DNA from: Macrotis lagotis
Taxonomy: Eukaryota; Chordata; Mammalia; Peramelemorphia; Peramelidae
NCBI RefSeq assembly: GCF_037893015.1
Contig: NC_133665.1
Location: forward strand, 105,367,937 to 105,431,936
Length of the DNA: 64,000 nt
Direction: 5' to 3'
The notes under the pieces were generated by a model that was given only the letters and a program-made list of their open reading frames with translations, did no database searches and had not been told where the DNA came from. The position numbers and the translations under genes are program-made. Of the stretch, positions 1 to 12,444 are shown one piece after another; the stretch's first letter is position 1, and each line of letters begins with the position of its first letter.

Positions 1-89
1 AGACACTTAATAATTACCTACCTGTGTGGCCTTGGGCAAGCCACTTAACCCCATTTGCCTTGGGAAAAAACAAACAAAAAAACAAACCC

Positions 90-90
<1 letters not shown>
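1..90 (+). mobile_element. tRNA-headed marsupial SINE, cut by window edge
   Basis: Only the 3' half is in the window: the SINE body with CTAGGTAATT-type and GGCCTTGGGCAAGCCACTTA motifs, then an A-rich tail running into a GA microsatellite. Confidence 0.8.

Positions 91-93
<3 letters not shown>

Positions 94-143
<50 letters not shown>
94..143. repeat. (GA)n microsatellite
   Basis: About 25 uninterrupted GA units directly after the A-rich tail of the SINE at the window start, a common birthplace for microsatellites. Confidence 0.95.
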
Positions 144-145
<2 letters not shown>

Positions 146-189
146 CTTCAGAAAGTTGGGCCATTTGGACATGAAGACCAGGGAACATA

Positions 190-350
190 AGCAATGAATG
201 TTCTGGATGACAGAGATTACTTTTGGAGTTACAGAAAATCTTGGTTCAAATAAGATCTGTCACAACGTATGCAGCCCTGAATAAATCACTTAGCTTCTTT
301 GGTTCTCAGTTTTCTTCCCTGTTCTAAATCTAGGATTCCATGACTAGCAC
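190..350 (+). mobile_element. THER1/MIR-like SINE fossil
   Basis: Diverged copy: GGTTCAAAT-like box, AAATCACTTAGC core, then a TCTAGGATTCCATGA end typical of THER1/MIR-type SINEs. Family by eye only. Confidence 0.4.
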
Positions 351-719
351 TCTTTTTACAGAGGCATCATTATGGCTTAAAAACAGCATGAAATGCAGCT
401 GTGCTGTTTTGCCCCAGACCCATATTTTCTGTCCACTTGCTTCAAAAAACAAGCAGTAAGGTCTGTTCTCCTGTTTCCTGTCCCTAACACTACAATATGA
501 GCCCATAGAACTGCCACAAAGGAAAAGGTTTATATAGATTTTTTTTTAACACACATTTTTCATATGTGGAAGAACTTCAGTAGGTCTCTTCTAAATAGAC
601 CACAAGGTGCTTTTCGCTATCTTCAAAGTTAGTTCTTAAAGAAGTTAGAACAAGAGCTGATTTCTCTTTGTTTCTTGCAATACACTGTGTGTGCACATAT
701 ATACAACACATTATATCTT

Positions 720-880
720 TTTTTTAAGGTTTGTTTTTTTTTTTGCAAGGCAAATGGGGTTAAGTGGCTTGCCCAAGCCCACACAGCCAGGTAATTATTA
801 AATGTCTGAGACTGGATTTGAACCCAGGTACTCCTGACTCCAGGGCCGGTGCTTTATCCACTATGCCACCTAGCTGCCCC
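720..880 (-). mobile_element. Marsupial SINE, full length
   Basis: Reverse-oriented copy from poly(T) to the complement of the tRNA-like head (CCACCTAGCTGCCCC). The 13-bp target duplication CACATTATATCTT lies on both sides (707-719 and 881-893), so this is an intact insertion. Confidence 0.93.
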
Positions 881-959
881 CACATTATATCTTATACCTC
901 TTAAATGCACACGTATCAAATGCAATTATATAGCCAAGATAACTGGGACTTCATTGAAA

Positions 960-1140
960 GTCACTTACTGCCACAGAGTCAGAGGAAGAGTCTGGTAAAT
1001 ACTGTGTATACTAAAGAGATAGCATAGAGGACCCGAGTTCAAATAGTACATTTGTGATATTTAAGATGTGTCAGCTTCAATTTCTTCTGTAAAATAAAGG
1101 GGTTTGATCTCCAAAGTTTCTTCTAGTTCTATGATAGTAC
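960..1140 (+). mobile_element. THER1/MIR-like SINE fossil
   Basis: GAGTTCAAAT box, a TCTGTAAAATAAAGGGGTT core and a TTCTAGTTCTATGATA end recall the THER1/MIR consensus. Diverged, no duplication seen. Confidence 0.45.
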
Positions 1141-1589
1141 TCAGTGCTTATTGTTCAGTGAAGAGGCTGTGCCAATGAATTAACTAAAGTTCTAAGAAGG
1201 GCAAGGACATACCATGAAAAGGAAAATGACATTCCAGTGGTCTGGTTTCTTCCAAGTGAGAATGTGCAATATTATTTTCTTGGTTGATTGATGAAGTAAA
1301 ATGAAGTGTTGGGCTTTCCTCTGACAAAGGGCCTCTCTGCCAAGTTATCAATACCTGATACTTTTTTACCTCCCAATGGCTCCCCTTTTGTATTCTAGTT
1401 TCCTGGTATCATTATGAAAGCTCTACATCAATCACAATAGTAGAAAGCAGGTAAAAAAAAAAAAGAAATCAAAGAAATAATAAAAAATTTCATGTTCTGA
1501 GTCAATTTTCAACCTGGGAATACTAGGATCATTTTAGAATTCAGTACATATTTAGAATTCATAAAGAGGAATAACTCCTACCAATGAGA

Positions 1590-1690
1590 TACCTGGCTAA
1601 GTTCCAGTTTTTTCATCTGTAAAGTGCCCTGGGGGTTGGAATAGGTGATCTCTACAATTCCTTCTGACTTGAAAATTATCCCATGACCCC
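1590..1690 (+). mobile_element. THER1/MIR-like SINE 3' fragment
   Basis: Contains TCATCTGTAAAGTG, then GGTTGGAATAGGTGATCTCT, the usual 3' part of THER1/MIR SINEs in this window. Confidence 0.45.
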
Positions 1691-1699
1691 AAGACACAG

Positions 1700-3260
1700 A
1701 TGGTGTCAGCATAACATCCCTATACTCCCTAGTCTGGCTGATGATATATGAGAAACAATGGTAATGTTCACAATTGTATTCCTGAAAGATTCTTATAAGA
1801 AAAAGATGAATAAGTCACGAGCTAATTAGTACTATCCAAACATACAAACATGATTTTTACTTAAAGAAATTAGCTATATAGGACTGAAGCAACAGTTGCT
1901 TTAGAAATGAAACTTGAGTATGCCAATGAAATAACTGAGATTCTATGCATTAAAATGGGTATTTATAAAAGAAGCATAGCAGCTCTTTAAAAAAATACAC
2001 TTCATGAAAGAATAAATATCTCAGAGGTACAATTTATATTAATAAGTCTCATTTTCTAAGGATTTCATTCTGCCATACCCATATTAATGATAAATATGGG
2101 GAGAAACATTTGCTACTTACTATTTAACTGATAATTGCTTTGGCTGGAAGAGGTGCATATATGAAAGGGAACATCATAGTAGCATATTTTCAAAAGCAAA
2201 AGGCTCAAGGAAATGCTGAATTGTCATGTAATTGCAGTTTGGAGATACTGGTTTTGAGAAGGCTGTGGCTAGAGCCTTTAAACCAAAAGGCAGGTTGACT
2301 TAAATTAGCCCAAAGTGTTTGTTTTAGTGTAAATGAGTCAAATAGGATCTTAACATTTAGTCTTTATTTCATCAGTCAAATTGACAACTACTGGGAGCCT
2401 AGAGCAAGCTTAGAACTGTTGAGCTTATAAGCACATAGTTCTCTGTACATATTGAGCACAATTTTATATAGCTTTTGTCCATGTGCTTGGTTACTCGGGA
2501 ATTGCTCCTTAACTTTACAGGTAGGTTGTGGGGAGTTGGAAAACTATAAATTTATTTCTTGCTCTGATTAATATGCCTGTAACAATTCTTAATACCAAAT
2601 CAATCCCATAACAATAAATGACTATTTAGGAAAGCACCTTTAATATAGAGTATCCTTTTATATCAGAGTTCTTGGTAACAGGCAATAATAATTACTGCAA
2701 TGACCAGCCTTTGATTCTTTGTGATTAAAAAATTAGTAAACACCTAACAATATATATTTTTAACACTGTACATACAACTTATCTGCCAATGTTCACATAA
2801 AACAACTACAACCTCATGAGTACTCTAGGAGGAATTTTGCCTTTTGTAAAGGAGTGTGTGTGTGGGGGGTGCGGCAGAAGAGAAGTCCCAATACTGGTCT
2901 AGACTATATTTAAAAAACTCAAAAAAACCCAACCTCTTTTGGATGGTGCACAAAGCTAGGTCTGTTTGCAAATGAGGTAGTTATAAATATAACTTGTGAA
3001 ATCTGTTTAGACAAGGCAGAACTTAAGTCAGAACATTACTCACTGCTAGGAGGCCTCCAAGTCAACTCCACCCATATCAGCCTGTATTGGGAAGCCAATG
3101 AAATAGACTAATTCTATACAGTCGACATGTCATGGAAACTCTCTGACTCCCACCTGATTAATAACTTACATAAAAGGTAAGTAACAGACTCTAGATTAAA
3201 AACCTTCTGATAGACTCAAAACACATTGGGGAATATATAGTAACCCAAATTAGTTTAAAA
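1700..3260. other. Intronic DNA, nothing recognised
   Basis: AT-rich sequence without a coding signal, tandem repeat or recognised mobile element by eye. Confidence 0.5.
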
Positions 3261-3268
3261 AACCCCTC

Positions 3269-3400
3269 TGGGGTGGCTAGGTGGATAGAGCACTGGCCTT
3301 GGAGTCAGGAGTACCTGAGTTCAAATCCAGCCTAGCCATGTGGCCTTGGGCAAGCCACTTAACCCCATTGCCTTGCAAAAAAAAACACAAAACCTTAAAA
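3269..3400 (+). mobile_element. Marsupial SINE
   Basis: Head GGGTGGCTAGGTGGATAGAG, body and A-rich tail are present; the middle is shortened by a small internal deletion compared with other copies here. Confidence 0.88.
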
Positions 3401-3838
3401 AAAAAAACCCTAGATTTTTGAATTGAAAATAAAGTTTAACAAAATGAGACTTAAAAAAAAAGCATTATGATTAGAACTGTTCACATCTTAAATAAGGAGT
3501 TCCCAAAATTGTGAATTATCTTGGTTTAGATACAAATTAGAAACTTTAGTTGTTATCCTAAAATGCTGCCTTGAGAACTGAAGTACTGCTGCCTGTGTTA
3601 CAGCTCATATTAAACCTCATAGGAAACTTACTTTTGACTCCAGGATATCTGCATACCCATAGCCAGAATCAATTTCATACAATGTTGAATATTAAAAACC
3701 CAAAACAAGGATATCAGGATAAAGACTATAGAAGAATTGGTCTCAAAAGAAATACTGCAACTTCTAATCCAAAAGCAAAGGGGTTAAAGAACTGACTCAG
3801 TAACAGGTGCTCAATTCAACACTTTTAGTGCAGTCTTT

Positions 3839-3986
3839 GTTTTAGATTTTTGCAAGGCAATGGAGTTAAGTAGCTTGCCCAAGGCCACACAGCTAGGTAA
3901 TTATTAAGTGTCTGAGGCCGAATTTGAACTCAGGTACTCTTGACTCCAGGGTCAGTGCTCTATCTACTGCGCCACCTAGCCGCCCC
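3839..3986 (-). mobile_element. Marsupial SINE, full length
   Basis: Reverse copy with the 13-bp target duplication TAGTGCAGTCTTT at 3826-3838 and 3987-3999. It faces the plus-strand copy at 3269, making an inverted SINE pair about 440 bp apart. Confidence 0.93.
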
Positions 3987-4119
3987 TAGTGCAGTCTTTT
4001 TTGAAGTCTTGCAAAAAGGAATCACTGTATCAAGACTTGCAGTGTTCCCCCCCCCCCCTTTAAGCTCATTCTAACTGCAGAAGTGAAAGGGGGAGAAGAT
4101 TTCTCTTAGAACTCAGATG

Positions 4120-4120
<1 letters not shown>

Positions 4121-4159
<39 letters not shown>
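4121..4159. repeat. (CA)n microsatellite
   Basis: About 19 uninterrupted CA units. Confidence 0.95.
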
Positions 4160-4162
<3 letters not shown>

Positions 4163-7020
4163 ATTTGAAACAGCCATTACACAGGATAAATATTCTGGGA
4201 CATACACCAAGACACAAGGTGTTTAAGGACACTACCATAGACTCCATTCCAATGAACAGTTTTAACTTTTTCCTGAAAACCTAGGGAGTCATTTAGATAA
4301 GTCATGCAATAGAAAGGAGCCAGTAGGTTTTGGTGGAGGAGATACTAAGCCGATAACAATGAAATGCATACCCTATCTCTTCTTAGACACAGGTAGTGCT
4401 ACCTAAGAGAGGCTTCTTTCCTATACTTAGTCATGTGCTCACAATATGAAGAACATATTAAAAAGGGGATTCTTCAGAAAATATGCTTTTACATGTGCCT
4501 TGGATGTAGACTAGATTCCAAATCAGAGTCATGGTCATTTCCCCATTATATATTTATTGAACAAAGTTATGAAGTGATTTGAGAAGGAAGGTAACCTCTA
4601 AAATTCTGTAAATACTAGCTGTTACAAATTAGTTTGCTTTGGGGGGGGGTTGTTTTTAATTGCCACATTGATTTTGCTTACTTTCTGTTTTTGGTCCTTT
4701 GCCCGGTTAGAATGTTAGTGGGGTTCCACCTCCCTAGCCTAGTGATAGAAATTAAGAATGTTTCCTGATGATGGAATAAAGGAACAATAAAAGACTAAAA
4801 ATTATAAATAATACAGATTGATTAGTTATATTCTGTAGGAAGTTTCTATTCTAATTTAATGAGAATGTTATGGGGACAGAAAAAAAAGTTATTACCTCAA
4901 AGAGATTGAGACCAATCTGTCATGTAACAAATTGGGGGGGGGTGTTGCTTAAGAAATAATACTTCATGGTAGGATCAGAAGAGGCATATATTACAGATCT
5001 GACATCTTCTATGGAAATATCTGAAATTGACTGAAAAACTATTAGTGACTTCGTGTACACCAGAATTGCATAAGAGGTCACCTAGAAGCTTTAACTCAAA
5101 GAAAAAAATGGATTTTCCACAAGTACCACATGAATAACTTATAAAAATTGAATTAACATTAAAAAAGTCATGTAAGAAAAAATTGGAAGGGAAAGGGAAG
5201 TAATAGCTTGTATTAGAAAGTCATAAATTTTATTCAAGGAAAGAACAATCTGAAAACTACAATAGACCAAATGAATTAATGACTGTAAGACAAGAAATAT
5301 TTAAAGACGAGAAGAGGTATTGCCGGGTAAAGATAAGGAGCCTCTCATTTTCAAAGACTGGGGAAAAGAGAAAGAAAATGATGTGAGATAAAAAGAGGGG
5401 GAAAAAGATGGACAACTTTCAACTGAGAAAGAAGACAAAGGTATTAGGTGTGGTAAGCAAAGATTTAAAATAGCTTTTGTGGGAAGTAAGACAGTTATTC
5501 AATTAAGGAGGAATAAAGGATCTGACTGGCTAGCTGTAGTGAGAGTCCAGTTGAGGTTGGATAACATAAATTTATATCCATCTAATTAGATTTTAAGACT
5601 TCCTCCAGTTGCATTCAGATGCTTGTGAGTGGGAGTGAAGAGATGAAATAGCTAACTCTTGGGTTGAAGAATGGTGAAGGAGGAGAAATAAGAACAGGGG
5701 TAATGGCTGGAGAAGTAACAGGCTGAAGGACAGACATCTCCAAAAAGGGAAAGATGTTTAGAAGGGGTGAAATATAGGGGGAAGAGGTGGAATGAGGTGT
5801 TGGTCTAATAGTTTCTGATTAAGAAAATGGAGCACTTGTGACTAAAGGTGAAATCCACAGCAAAGGCATACAGTATGGTATTTAAGGAGGCTGAAGAATT
5901 GGGGAGGTGAGAAAGTTTGAAGGAGCATGGATATAGATATTCAAGTCAGTCCCTGCTCTCAGAAGAGCTTCTATTAATAACTCATAAAAGAAGAGCAGAA
6001 AGGACCTAGAAATAGCTTTCCATCAGGAGGAAGGACATGGAAGAGTAGAGTCAGGAGCCCCCTCTACATATCCCAAGGGAAATAAACTGCTTAAGTCTAA
6101 GAAGGGCTAAAGGAGAGTCTAGTGGAGTGCAAGCTCAACTTAAGCCTGCTAGGTTAATGTGACCTCAGTTATCTTTTAACAGAAGCATGGTAGCCAAAAA
6201 GAGAAAAGGGATACTCCTGTTCCACTCTCTCCTGGTCATACTGTATCCAGAGTTTTGGGTGCCACGTTTGTCAAGGGATGCTACATGTTGAACACATCCA
6301 GAGAAATGATGATGGGGACTATGACATGCCAATCTTCAACTGAACACTTGTAATGTTGAAGAGGAATGACTTGGTTATGCTTAGCCCAGATAGCTGAGCT
6401 AAATGCAATGGGCAAAAGTCATGACAAGAATTTGAAGCTCAATAAGGAAAAACTTAAAAGAGAACTGTTACAAAATAGGGCATGGACAGTGAATTCTCAA
6501 TCATAGGCTTGATGATCATAGGTAAGGGACTGTGGTATAAGCAATCATGATTTGAGTAAATGTTGCTGAGTATTTGACTTTTTAAAACAACACTAAAAAT
6601 AAGAAATCCTACTTAGTATTTTAAGATATTAGAGGTCTGGGTCAAGCCTATACAATATTAGCATCCTGCTACCCAGCTGAAGTTTCCATAAATCTAAACA
6701 AGAGACTATTAACTGCCTCTTGCCTTTGGGGACAAGAAGACCTAAACCAGAAAAAAACACTCTTCAAGTCAGTAATTTATGTAGGAGAAATAGGCTGAGA
6801 GAGGAGACATTGATTATAATTACTAGAACCACTACTAAATGTGTGTGTGGGATCATTCATGGGCAAGTCATAATGCACACTCATCTAAATATGAGCCCTA
6901 CAGAATGTTAGATCATGGATGAAAATTCCTGTTTTTAGAAAGACATTCACTACAATCAGGATCAGCCCTTATTATAGAAAGACAGTCTATACTAGGCATG
7001 ATTCATTTACACTAAGTGAT
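4160..7020. other. Intronic DNA, purine-rich in part, nothing recognised
   Basis: No coding signal. Bases 5180-6060 are noticeably purine-rich on the plus strand (many GAAG, GGAG and AAAGG runs) and may be an old repeat that I cannot place. Confidence 0.45.
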
Positions 7021-7260
7021 TTTTTTTTCTTTTCTTTTTCCAATTATGTGCAAAGGTAGTTTATGACATTCATCCATTTGCAAGTTTTTAAGTTCCACAA
7101 TTTTTCTACTACTACCCTTCCTTTCCTCTCTCTTCTCCATAACAGCAAACAATCTCATTCAAGTTGTACATCAAATGATTTTCAACAGTATTCAAGACTC
7201 CAGGTTAAAACTCTTAAGATTATGTAAAATCTGTCTTTGGTACTCTTCTGTACTACTATC
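7021..7260 (-). mobile_element. L1 3' UTR fragment (older type)
   Basis: Resembles the segments at 9670 and 11330: CCAATTATGTGCAAAGGTAG, then CAAGTTTTTAAGTT and a pyrimidine-rich CCTTTCCTCTCTCTTCTCC block, read as the complement of an L1 3' UTR polypurine region. Confidence 0.45.
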
Positions 7261-7346
7261 CTCCTAGTATTCTATTATAGTAAGTTTCAGGATAACACCA
7301 CACCCTTGCAAGCCATGTCTTTTAGTGATCAACACCTAATCTACTT

Positions 7347-7600
7347 GGGCAGTTAGGTGGCACAGTGGATAAGAATACTGACCTTGGAGTCAGGAAGACA
7401 GGAATTTGAATCCAAACTCAAACACTTGATACTTACTAGCTGTGTGACCATGGGCAAGTCACTTAACCCTGATTGCCTCCCATCCATATCAAGTCCCCAG
7501 ACCCAGATGGCTCTGGAGGAGACAGTGAAGCTGGTGACTTAACACAGCAACCCCTCACTCAAAACCAATTCATGTGCTTGACATGGCATTTACTAAGGAG
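7347..7600 (+). mobile_element. tRNA-headed SINE with LINE-type tail
   Basis: The head (GGCAGTTAGGTGGCACAGTG) resembles the common SINE, but the 3' half differs: after AACCCTGATTGCCT it continues with CCCAGATGGCTCTGGAGGAG and AATTCATGTGCTTGACATGG. The copy at 50148-50440 shares this 3' half and ends in a tail like the LINE at 37880-38715. Short ORFs here come from the SINE and are not genes. Confidence 0.8.
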
Positions 7601-8660
7601 GGAAGTAAATTGATGACAGTGAATCTTGATAAAATGTGAATGATAGAAAAGACTATTTCCAGGAGAACATTTGTTTTTTACAGGAAGGATATAGCTAATT
7701 CAAATAGATGCCTAAGTGGGATATATTTTAGGATGGGAAGACCAACTTGGTATCTGATGTCTACTCCACAATCAGTAATACTAACCTCTCTATCCTAGTA
7801 AATCAGACATTTAGTGAGGATTCCTATAAGGAACCCTGTATTAATTATTATGGGATTAAAAAGGAAAATAGAAAAGATCTTCATCTATTAAATAACAAAG
7901 TCAAGGTAGGGAGAAAATATTATATTCAAATGAGTTAGAATCAAATGATTGTTATTTTGAGTATTAAGATTTTAGAGGACGCATCTACAATGTGCAGACC
8001 TCTGGTTGGTCACTGAAACATAATTTTAACTAAAAGCAGCAATAGATAATTAGGGCACTGAAACACCCCAAGAAATGATGAAGACAGTTTAAACAAGTTT
8101 TTTGAATTATTGATCAATATAAAATAGTAAAGAGAAAATGTTCAGCTATAGTCATCTAACACTTTAAAAAGTTAGATTTTTGTATATAAGGAGCTTGGTT
8201 TCTGGACAAAGTTTAACTATTCATCCAGTCAACTTTATAGTGATCAGAATACCCTAAGGGAACTTTTAGATTCAATCAAAAATAATACAGTTCACCAGGA
8301 AACAGAGAACTTATAAACAATAAATTAGCCCAAAGTGAAACAGACACAGAGGCAAAATAAACCATATGGCAAAGAATATGGAGATAGGCTAAAACACCAT
8401 TTCAAAGTAAAATTTAAAAAAAAATTTGGATCATATGATGCCAAAGTTTTTTCCATCTTACAAGTGAACAACAGAAGTTGAGCTGAAAAATGGTTATGAT
8501 ATCATGAGCAAAAATCTTTTTGCTTCTTGTGTGTAAAACAACAGACTGACCACAAAACTTAAGCAAGGTTGAAAACAGTAGCCACATATTATGTATACAT
8601 GCAAAGAATCATATACACAAAAGCAAATGGAAAGAATTCTCAATTTGTTTTCTTTTTCAT
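7600..8660. other. Intronic DNA, nothing recognised
   Basis: AT-rich; a 63-codon open frame at 7747 has no recognisable family features and I treat it as chance. Confidence 0.5.
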
Positions 8661-8845
8661 TCCAGGATATACTGTGTCACCCTGGAAAAGTTGTTAATAA
8701 ACCTCTATCTACCTCAGTTACTCCAATTTTAAAATGAGGTATTTATTATTATCCCTCCCTTGCATGGTTCAAAAGAGATATTTATGAAGTGCTTACTATA
8801 GGGCCTGGCACTACACCATATAAAATATTTATTCCCTTTTATTAT
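8660..8845 (+). mobile_element. MIR-like SINE fossil
   Basis: Has the MIR-type order: TTTTAAAATGAGG, then GAAGTGCTTACTATAGGGCC and CTGGCAC. Strongly diverged. Confidence 0.4.
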
Positions 8846-8977
8846 ATCTTAAACAATTTAATTAATCATTTAATTTAAACTATCATTTCAACAGCACTTA
8901 ATGAATAACATGGGGTTTTCCAACATGGATGCATTCTAGTATCATAATTTACATTTGCATATAGCTCTGCAGTTTTT

Positions 8978-9131
8978 TTTTTTTTTAGGTTTTTGCAGGG
9001 CAATGGGGTTAAGTGGCTTGTCCAAGGCCACACAGCTAGGTAATTATTAAGTGTCTGAGATCAGATTTGAACCCAGGTAGTCCTGACGCCAAGGCTGGTG
9101 CTTTATCCACTATGCCACCTAGCCGCCCCCC
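8978..9131 (-). mobile_element. Marsupial SINE, full length
   Basis: Reverse copy, flanked by the 15-bp duplication AGCTCTGCAGTTTTT at 8963-8977 and 9132-9146. Confidence 0.93.
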
Positions 9132-9164
9132 AGCTCTGCAGTTTTTAACATCATCTAGCTAATA

Positions 9165-9345
9165 TTTTTTCCAACTAAATCCAACAGTGGTTTTTACCAA
9201 TCATATTTTTGCAAGGTTTTGAGTTTTACATTTTAAGCCTTTACACCCCCCAAAACAATCTGATACAGGCTCTACATTTATAACCATGCTAAACATAGAT
9301 CCATATTGAACAAGTTGTGAGAGAAGAAATCAGACCCAAACCACC
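9165..9345 (-). mobile_element. L1 3' UTR fragment
   Basis: TTTTTGCAAGGTTTTGAGTT and ACAATCTGATACAGG recall the other reverse L1 3' UTR segments in this window. Confidence 0.35.
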
Positions 9346-9669
9346 CCCCCTTTCTTTTTAGGTAGAGAGGGCTTCTGATACATTTTTCCTCTTCCTCTGT
9401 ATGATTCTAGAAAATACCCTATTATGTAGCTATTAATAATAAAATGTTAATATATAAATCATAATATTATTTTTATTCTCATTTTCCCAATGAGAAAACT
9501 GAAATGGGTACTAAGGGATTGGCTTTAAAAACTAGGTCTTTCCTCCTTACCATGCTGCCTCTCAGTTATAATTAAAAACAAAATCATTATCATCAGCAAC
9601 CATAAACATCAACAAAGTAAGAACCAGGTTATTTGTTAGCAGAAAAAAAAATGGATTTCTTTTGGTGAC

Positions 9670-9850
9670 AATACTTTTTCTCTTTAATATATTTTGTTTT
9701 CCCAATTATATACAATAGCAGTTTCTACAAACCGATTTTTGCAAGGTTTTGAATTTTACAATTTTCTCCCATCCCTCCTCTCCTTAAGAGAAGGCAGTCT
9801 GATGGTCTTTACATTTGTTTCCATGATATACATTTATCAAAAGTGAATGT
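9670..9850 (-). mobile_element. L1 3' UTR fragment
   Basis: TTTTTGCAAGGTTTTGAATT is nearly the same as at 9215, followed by CTTTACATTTGTTTCCATGA, the complement of the CATGGAAACAATGTAAAG motif found in the plus-strand L1 ends at 16700, 18990 and 26517. Confidence 0.5.
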
Positions 9851-11110
9851 TTTCAGAGGGAAAACATGTTGGTGACATTTTCATTTTCCTAATTTATAAA
9901 ATGTTTTAAATCAATTGCAAATACTCTAAAAAGGGGCATTTAGTGTTGTACTCAATGCCTAACACTAAAAAATACTGACCAAGCATTCAAAGGACCAAAA
10001 ACTTCAAATTTCAAATTATAAAGAGAAAAATTCTAAAAATTTTATTTACTTTGAAGTTTCTGCAACTGTTCAAAATACCCCAATGATTCCCCAGCTGGGG
10101 AAGACTGTAAAAGAGCAGAAATTTAGATGGAAATTGTCTCAGGAAATTTTTGCTTTGAATTTCTTCCTCTAAATGGTTTCTGTTGGTTCTAAGCCTTAGA
10201 TGAATCAAGGAGAGTACAAAAAGAGGGAAAGTAAAGAAAGAAAAGAACCAAGACCTTGCTAGTGCAAACCAACTAGAATCCAAAGGACACCTTAATCAAT
10301 TATATTTTTATAAGGTGGGAGAAAGCTTTGCCAATGGATGCTAGTTTGCCCTGTTTCATACTTGGGAGTTGAATGAAGGGAACTCAAGTTTAATTACCAA
10401 ACCAGGACTACTTCAGGCTGTCAAAGTTAAAATAATTAACATTATAGAGCAAACAAAACTAAGGTAATAATAAAGTGTTTTTAATGTAATAAGTAATGGA
10501 ACACCTGCTAACATATTCCATAAAGAGCTGCAAACTTTAAAAAACAGCAAATAAGTTGAAGAGGAAACCGATGCTTCCTTTGTTACTGACTAGACTGGAA
10601 AAGACCCCCCCTTCCCAATCAGACTAAACAAATTCTCCTTTCAAATGTACACAATAACATATCCTGGGATCAAGGTAGTAGTATTTATTCCACACTATTT
10701 TTAGAAAGTTAATCAGGATGATAGCCTACATCTCATTTAGGATTAAACTTTATTGAAAATTGGTTAAATTCAAAATGGTTTGATAAGCTCTCTCAATACA
10801 GGATTCTAACCTGATAACCCCTTAACACTCTTCTCACACCTCTCTTTTGACAATCATGCAGTTAAAGTTCCACATCTGACTTCCATCAGCTATTTTTCTG
10901 GTTTAACTACTATCCTTAGAGTGAAGATTTAACATTCCCTGTCTTAGTACTTAGTTGTGTCAAAACATTTTAATACTTCAATTTTCTTATGCAGTGCTAT
11001 TTCTAGAATACCTGGGTAGTCAGTCACTCTGCTTCCTCCTACCACTGCTACTTTAAACGGGAAAGGTTCAGTCAACCAAATATAACCAAGAGTCTACTTC
11101 TAAGTAAGAC
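9850..11110. other. Intronic DNA, nothing recognised
   Basis: No gene or clear repeat by eye. A 90-codon minus-strand frame at 10011-10283 is hydrophobic but AT-driven, with no recognised motif. Confidence 0.5.
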
Positions 11111-11111
11111 A

Positions 11112-11278
11112 GAATGGGGGCGGCTAGGTGGCACAGTGGATAAACACCAGCCCTGGAGTCAGGAGTACCTGGGTTCAAATCCGGTCTCAGACACTTAATA
11201 ATTACCTAGCTGTGTGGCCTTGGGCAAGCCACTTAACCCCATTGCCTTGCAAAAAAAGAAAAAGAAAAAAAAAGAAAA
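11112..11278 (+). mobile_element. Marsupial SINE
   Basis: Close to the young consensus from the head to a mixed A/AAAAG tail. With the reverse copy at 11620 it forms an inverted pair about 340 bp apart. Confidence 0.92.
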
Positions 11279-11329
11279 CAGACCTAATTGTATCAAATGG
11301 TCACTCTTAGCTTTGGCAATCTCCAATTT

Positions 11330-11890
11330 TAGTGTTCACACAAACTCAGATTTAGGATACTTATCCCTCCTCCCCCTTTTTACACTTTATTTCCCCCCCA
11401 ATTACAAAGAAAGGTAGTTTTCAATAACCCTTCATTTACAAGTTTATAAGTTTTACATTTTTCTACCACCTTCCCAGGACCCTGTGGCAGTGAACAATCT
11501 GACATAACTTGTACATGTACAATCGTGTTTAGCATATTTCTTTATTTGTCATGTTGTAGAAGAAGAATTAGAACTAAGAGGGTAAAAACATGAGAAAGGA
11601 AAAACATAAAAGAAATTTTATTATTTTTTTTTTAGTTTTTTTGCAAGGCAAATGTGGTTAAGTGGCTTGCCCAAGGCCACACAGCTAGGTAATTATTAAG
11701 TGTCTGAGACCGGATTTGAACCCAGGTACTCCTGACTCCAGGGCTGGTGCTTTATCCACTGTACCACCTAGCCACCCCTAAGAAATTTTAAAAAGTGAAC
11801 ATCATATGCTTGACTCTGCATTTAGACTCCACAGTTTTGTTTTATTTTTCCAGTGTGGATATGTCCAGAATACTTATTTTTTATAATTTC
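11330..11890 (-). mobile_element. L1 3' UTR fossil split by a SINE
   Basis: Pyrimidine-rich block, then GAACAATCTGACATAACTTG and ATTTGTCATGTTGTAGAAGA, recalling the other reverse L1 3' ends at 34588 and 7021. The SINE at 11620-11778 lies inside, so the L1 is older than that SINE. Confidence 0.55.
11620..11778 (-). mobile_element. Marsupial SINE nested in L1
   Basis: Reverse copy close to consensus. AAGAAATTTTA occurs on both sides, read as its target duplication. Confidence 0.9.
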
Positions 11891-12389
11891 TCTAGGATTT
11901 TTAAAAAGTATACAATTCAGAAGCTGAGTTTTAGAAAAATTGATAAAAATCATAGGTTGGTGGGACAATAGAGAAATAGGTACCCTATTATAGTGGGAAA
12001 GCAGTCTAGTACAACAAATAGTTAATATACAATAGTCAAACAGGCACTAAGTTCATATAAACAAAAACAAGTTTAATCTTTTGACCCATTCATTCACTGC
12101 TTGGAATATTTCTCCTTTTGTGATTTTCTGGCTAATGTCCTTTCTGTACAACAATATTTATTTGTTATTTATAATAGTAATAATCTAGAAACTGACATGT
12201 TCAGTAAGTGGAGAATGACTGAATAAATTCTGTTCTATTAATGGTGAGAGGCAGCATACCTTAGAGAACCAGTCTCAAGTCCAGAAGACCAAGGTGCAAA
12301 TCTCCGGTATAATAGAGATATATATTCAGACTGGGGGATGTGGAGAGAAATGCTTATTTGCATTGGGAGAGGAAATTCTCTTACCAAGT

Positions 12390-12444
12390 CCCCTATCCTG
12401 ACTGCAGGGCCAGGGCTCTATCCACTGTACCACCTAGCCTCCCT
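12390..12444 (-). mobile_element. SINE head fragment
   Basis: Only the complement of the tRNA-like head remains (CTCTATCCACTGTACCACCT). Confidence 0.6.

Noticed and set aside
7347-7420. tRNA gene candidates at the SINE heads
   Set aside because: The heads have tRNA-like promoter boxes (GGTTCAAAT) but no complete cloverleaf by eye, and they are dispersed in dozens of copies with target duplications.
11128-11310. Frames beginning Met-Ala-Gln-Trp-Ile and similar (also at 7357 and 61907)
   Set aside because: Read-through of the tRNA-like SINE head; the same start recurs at other copies.
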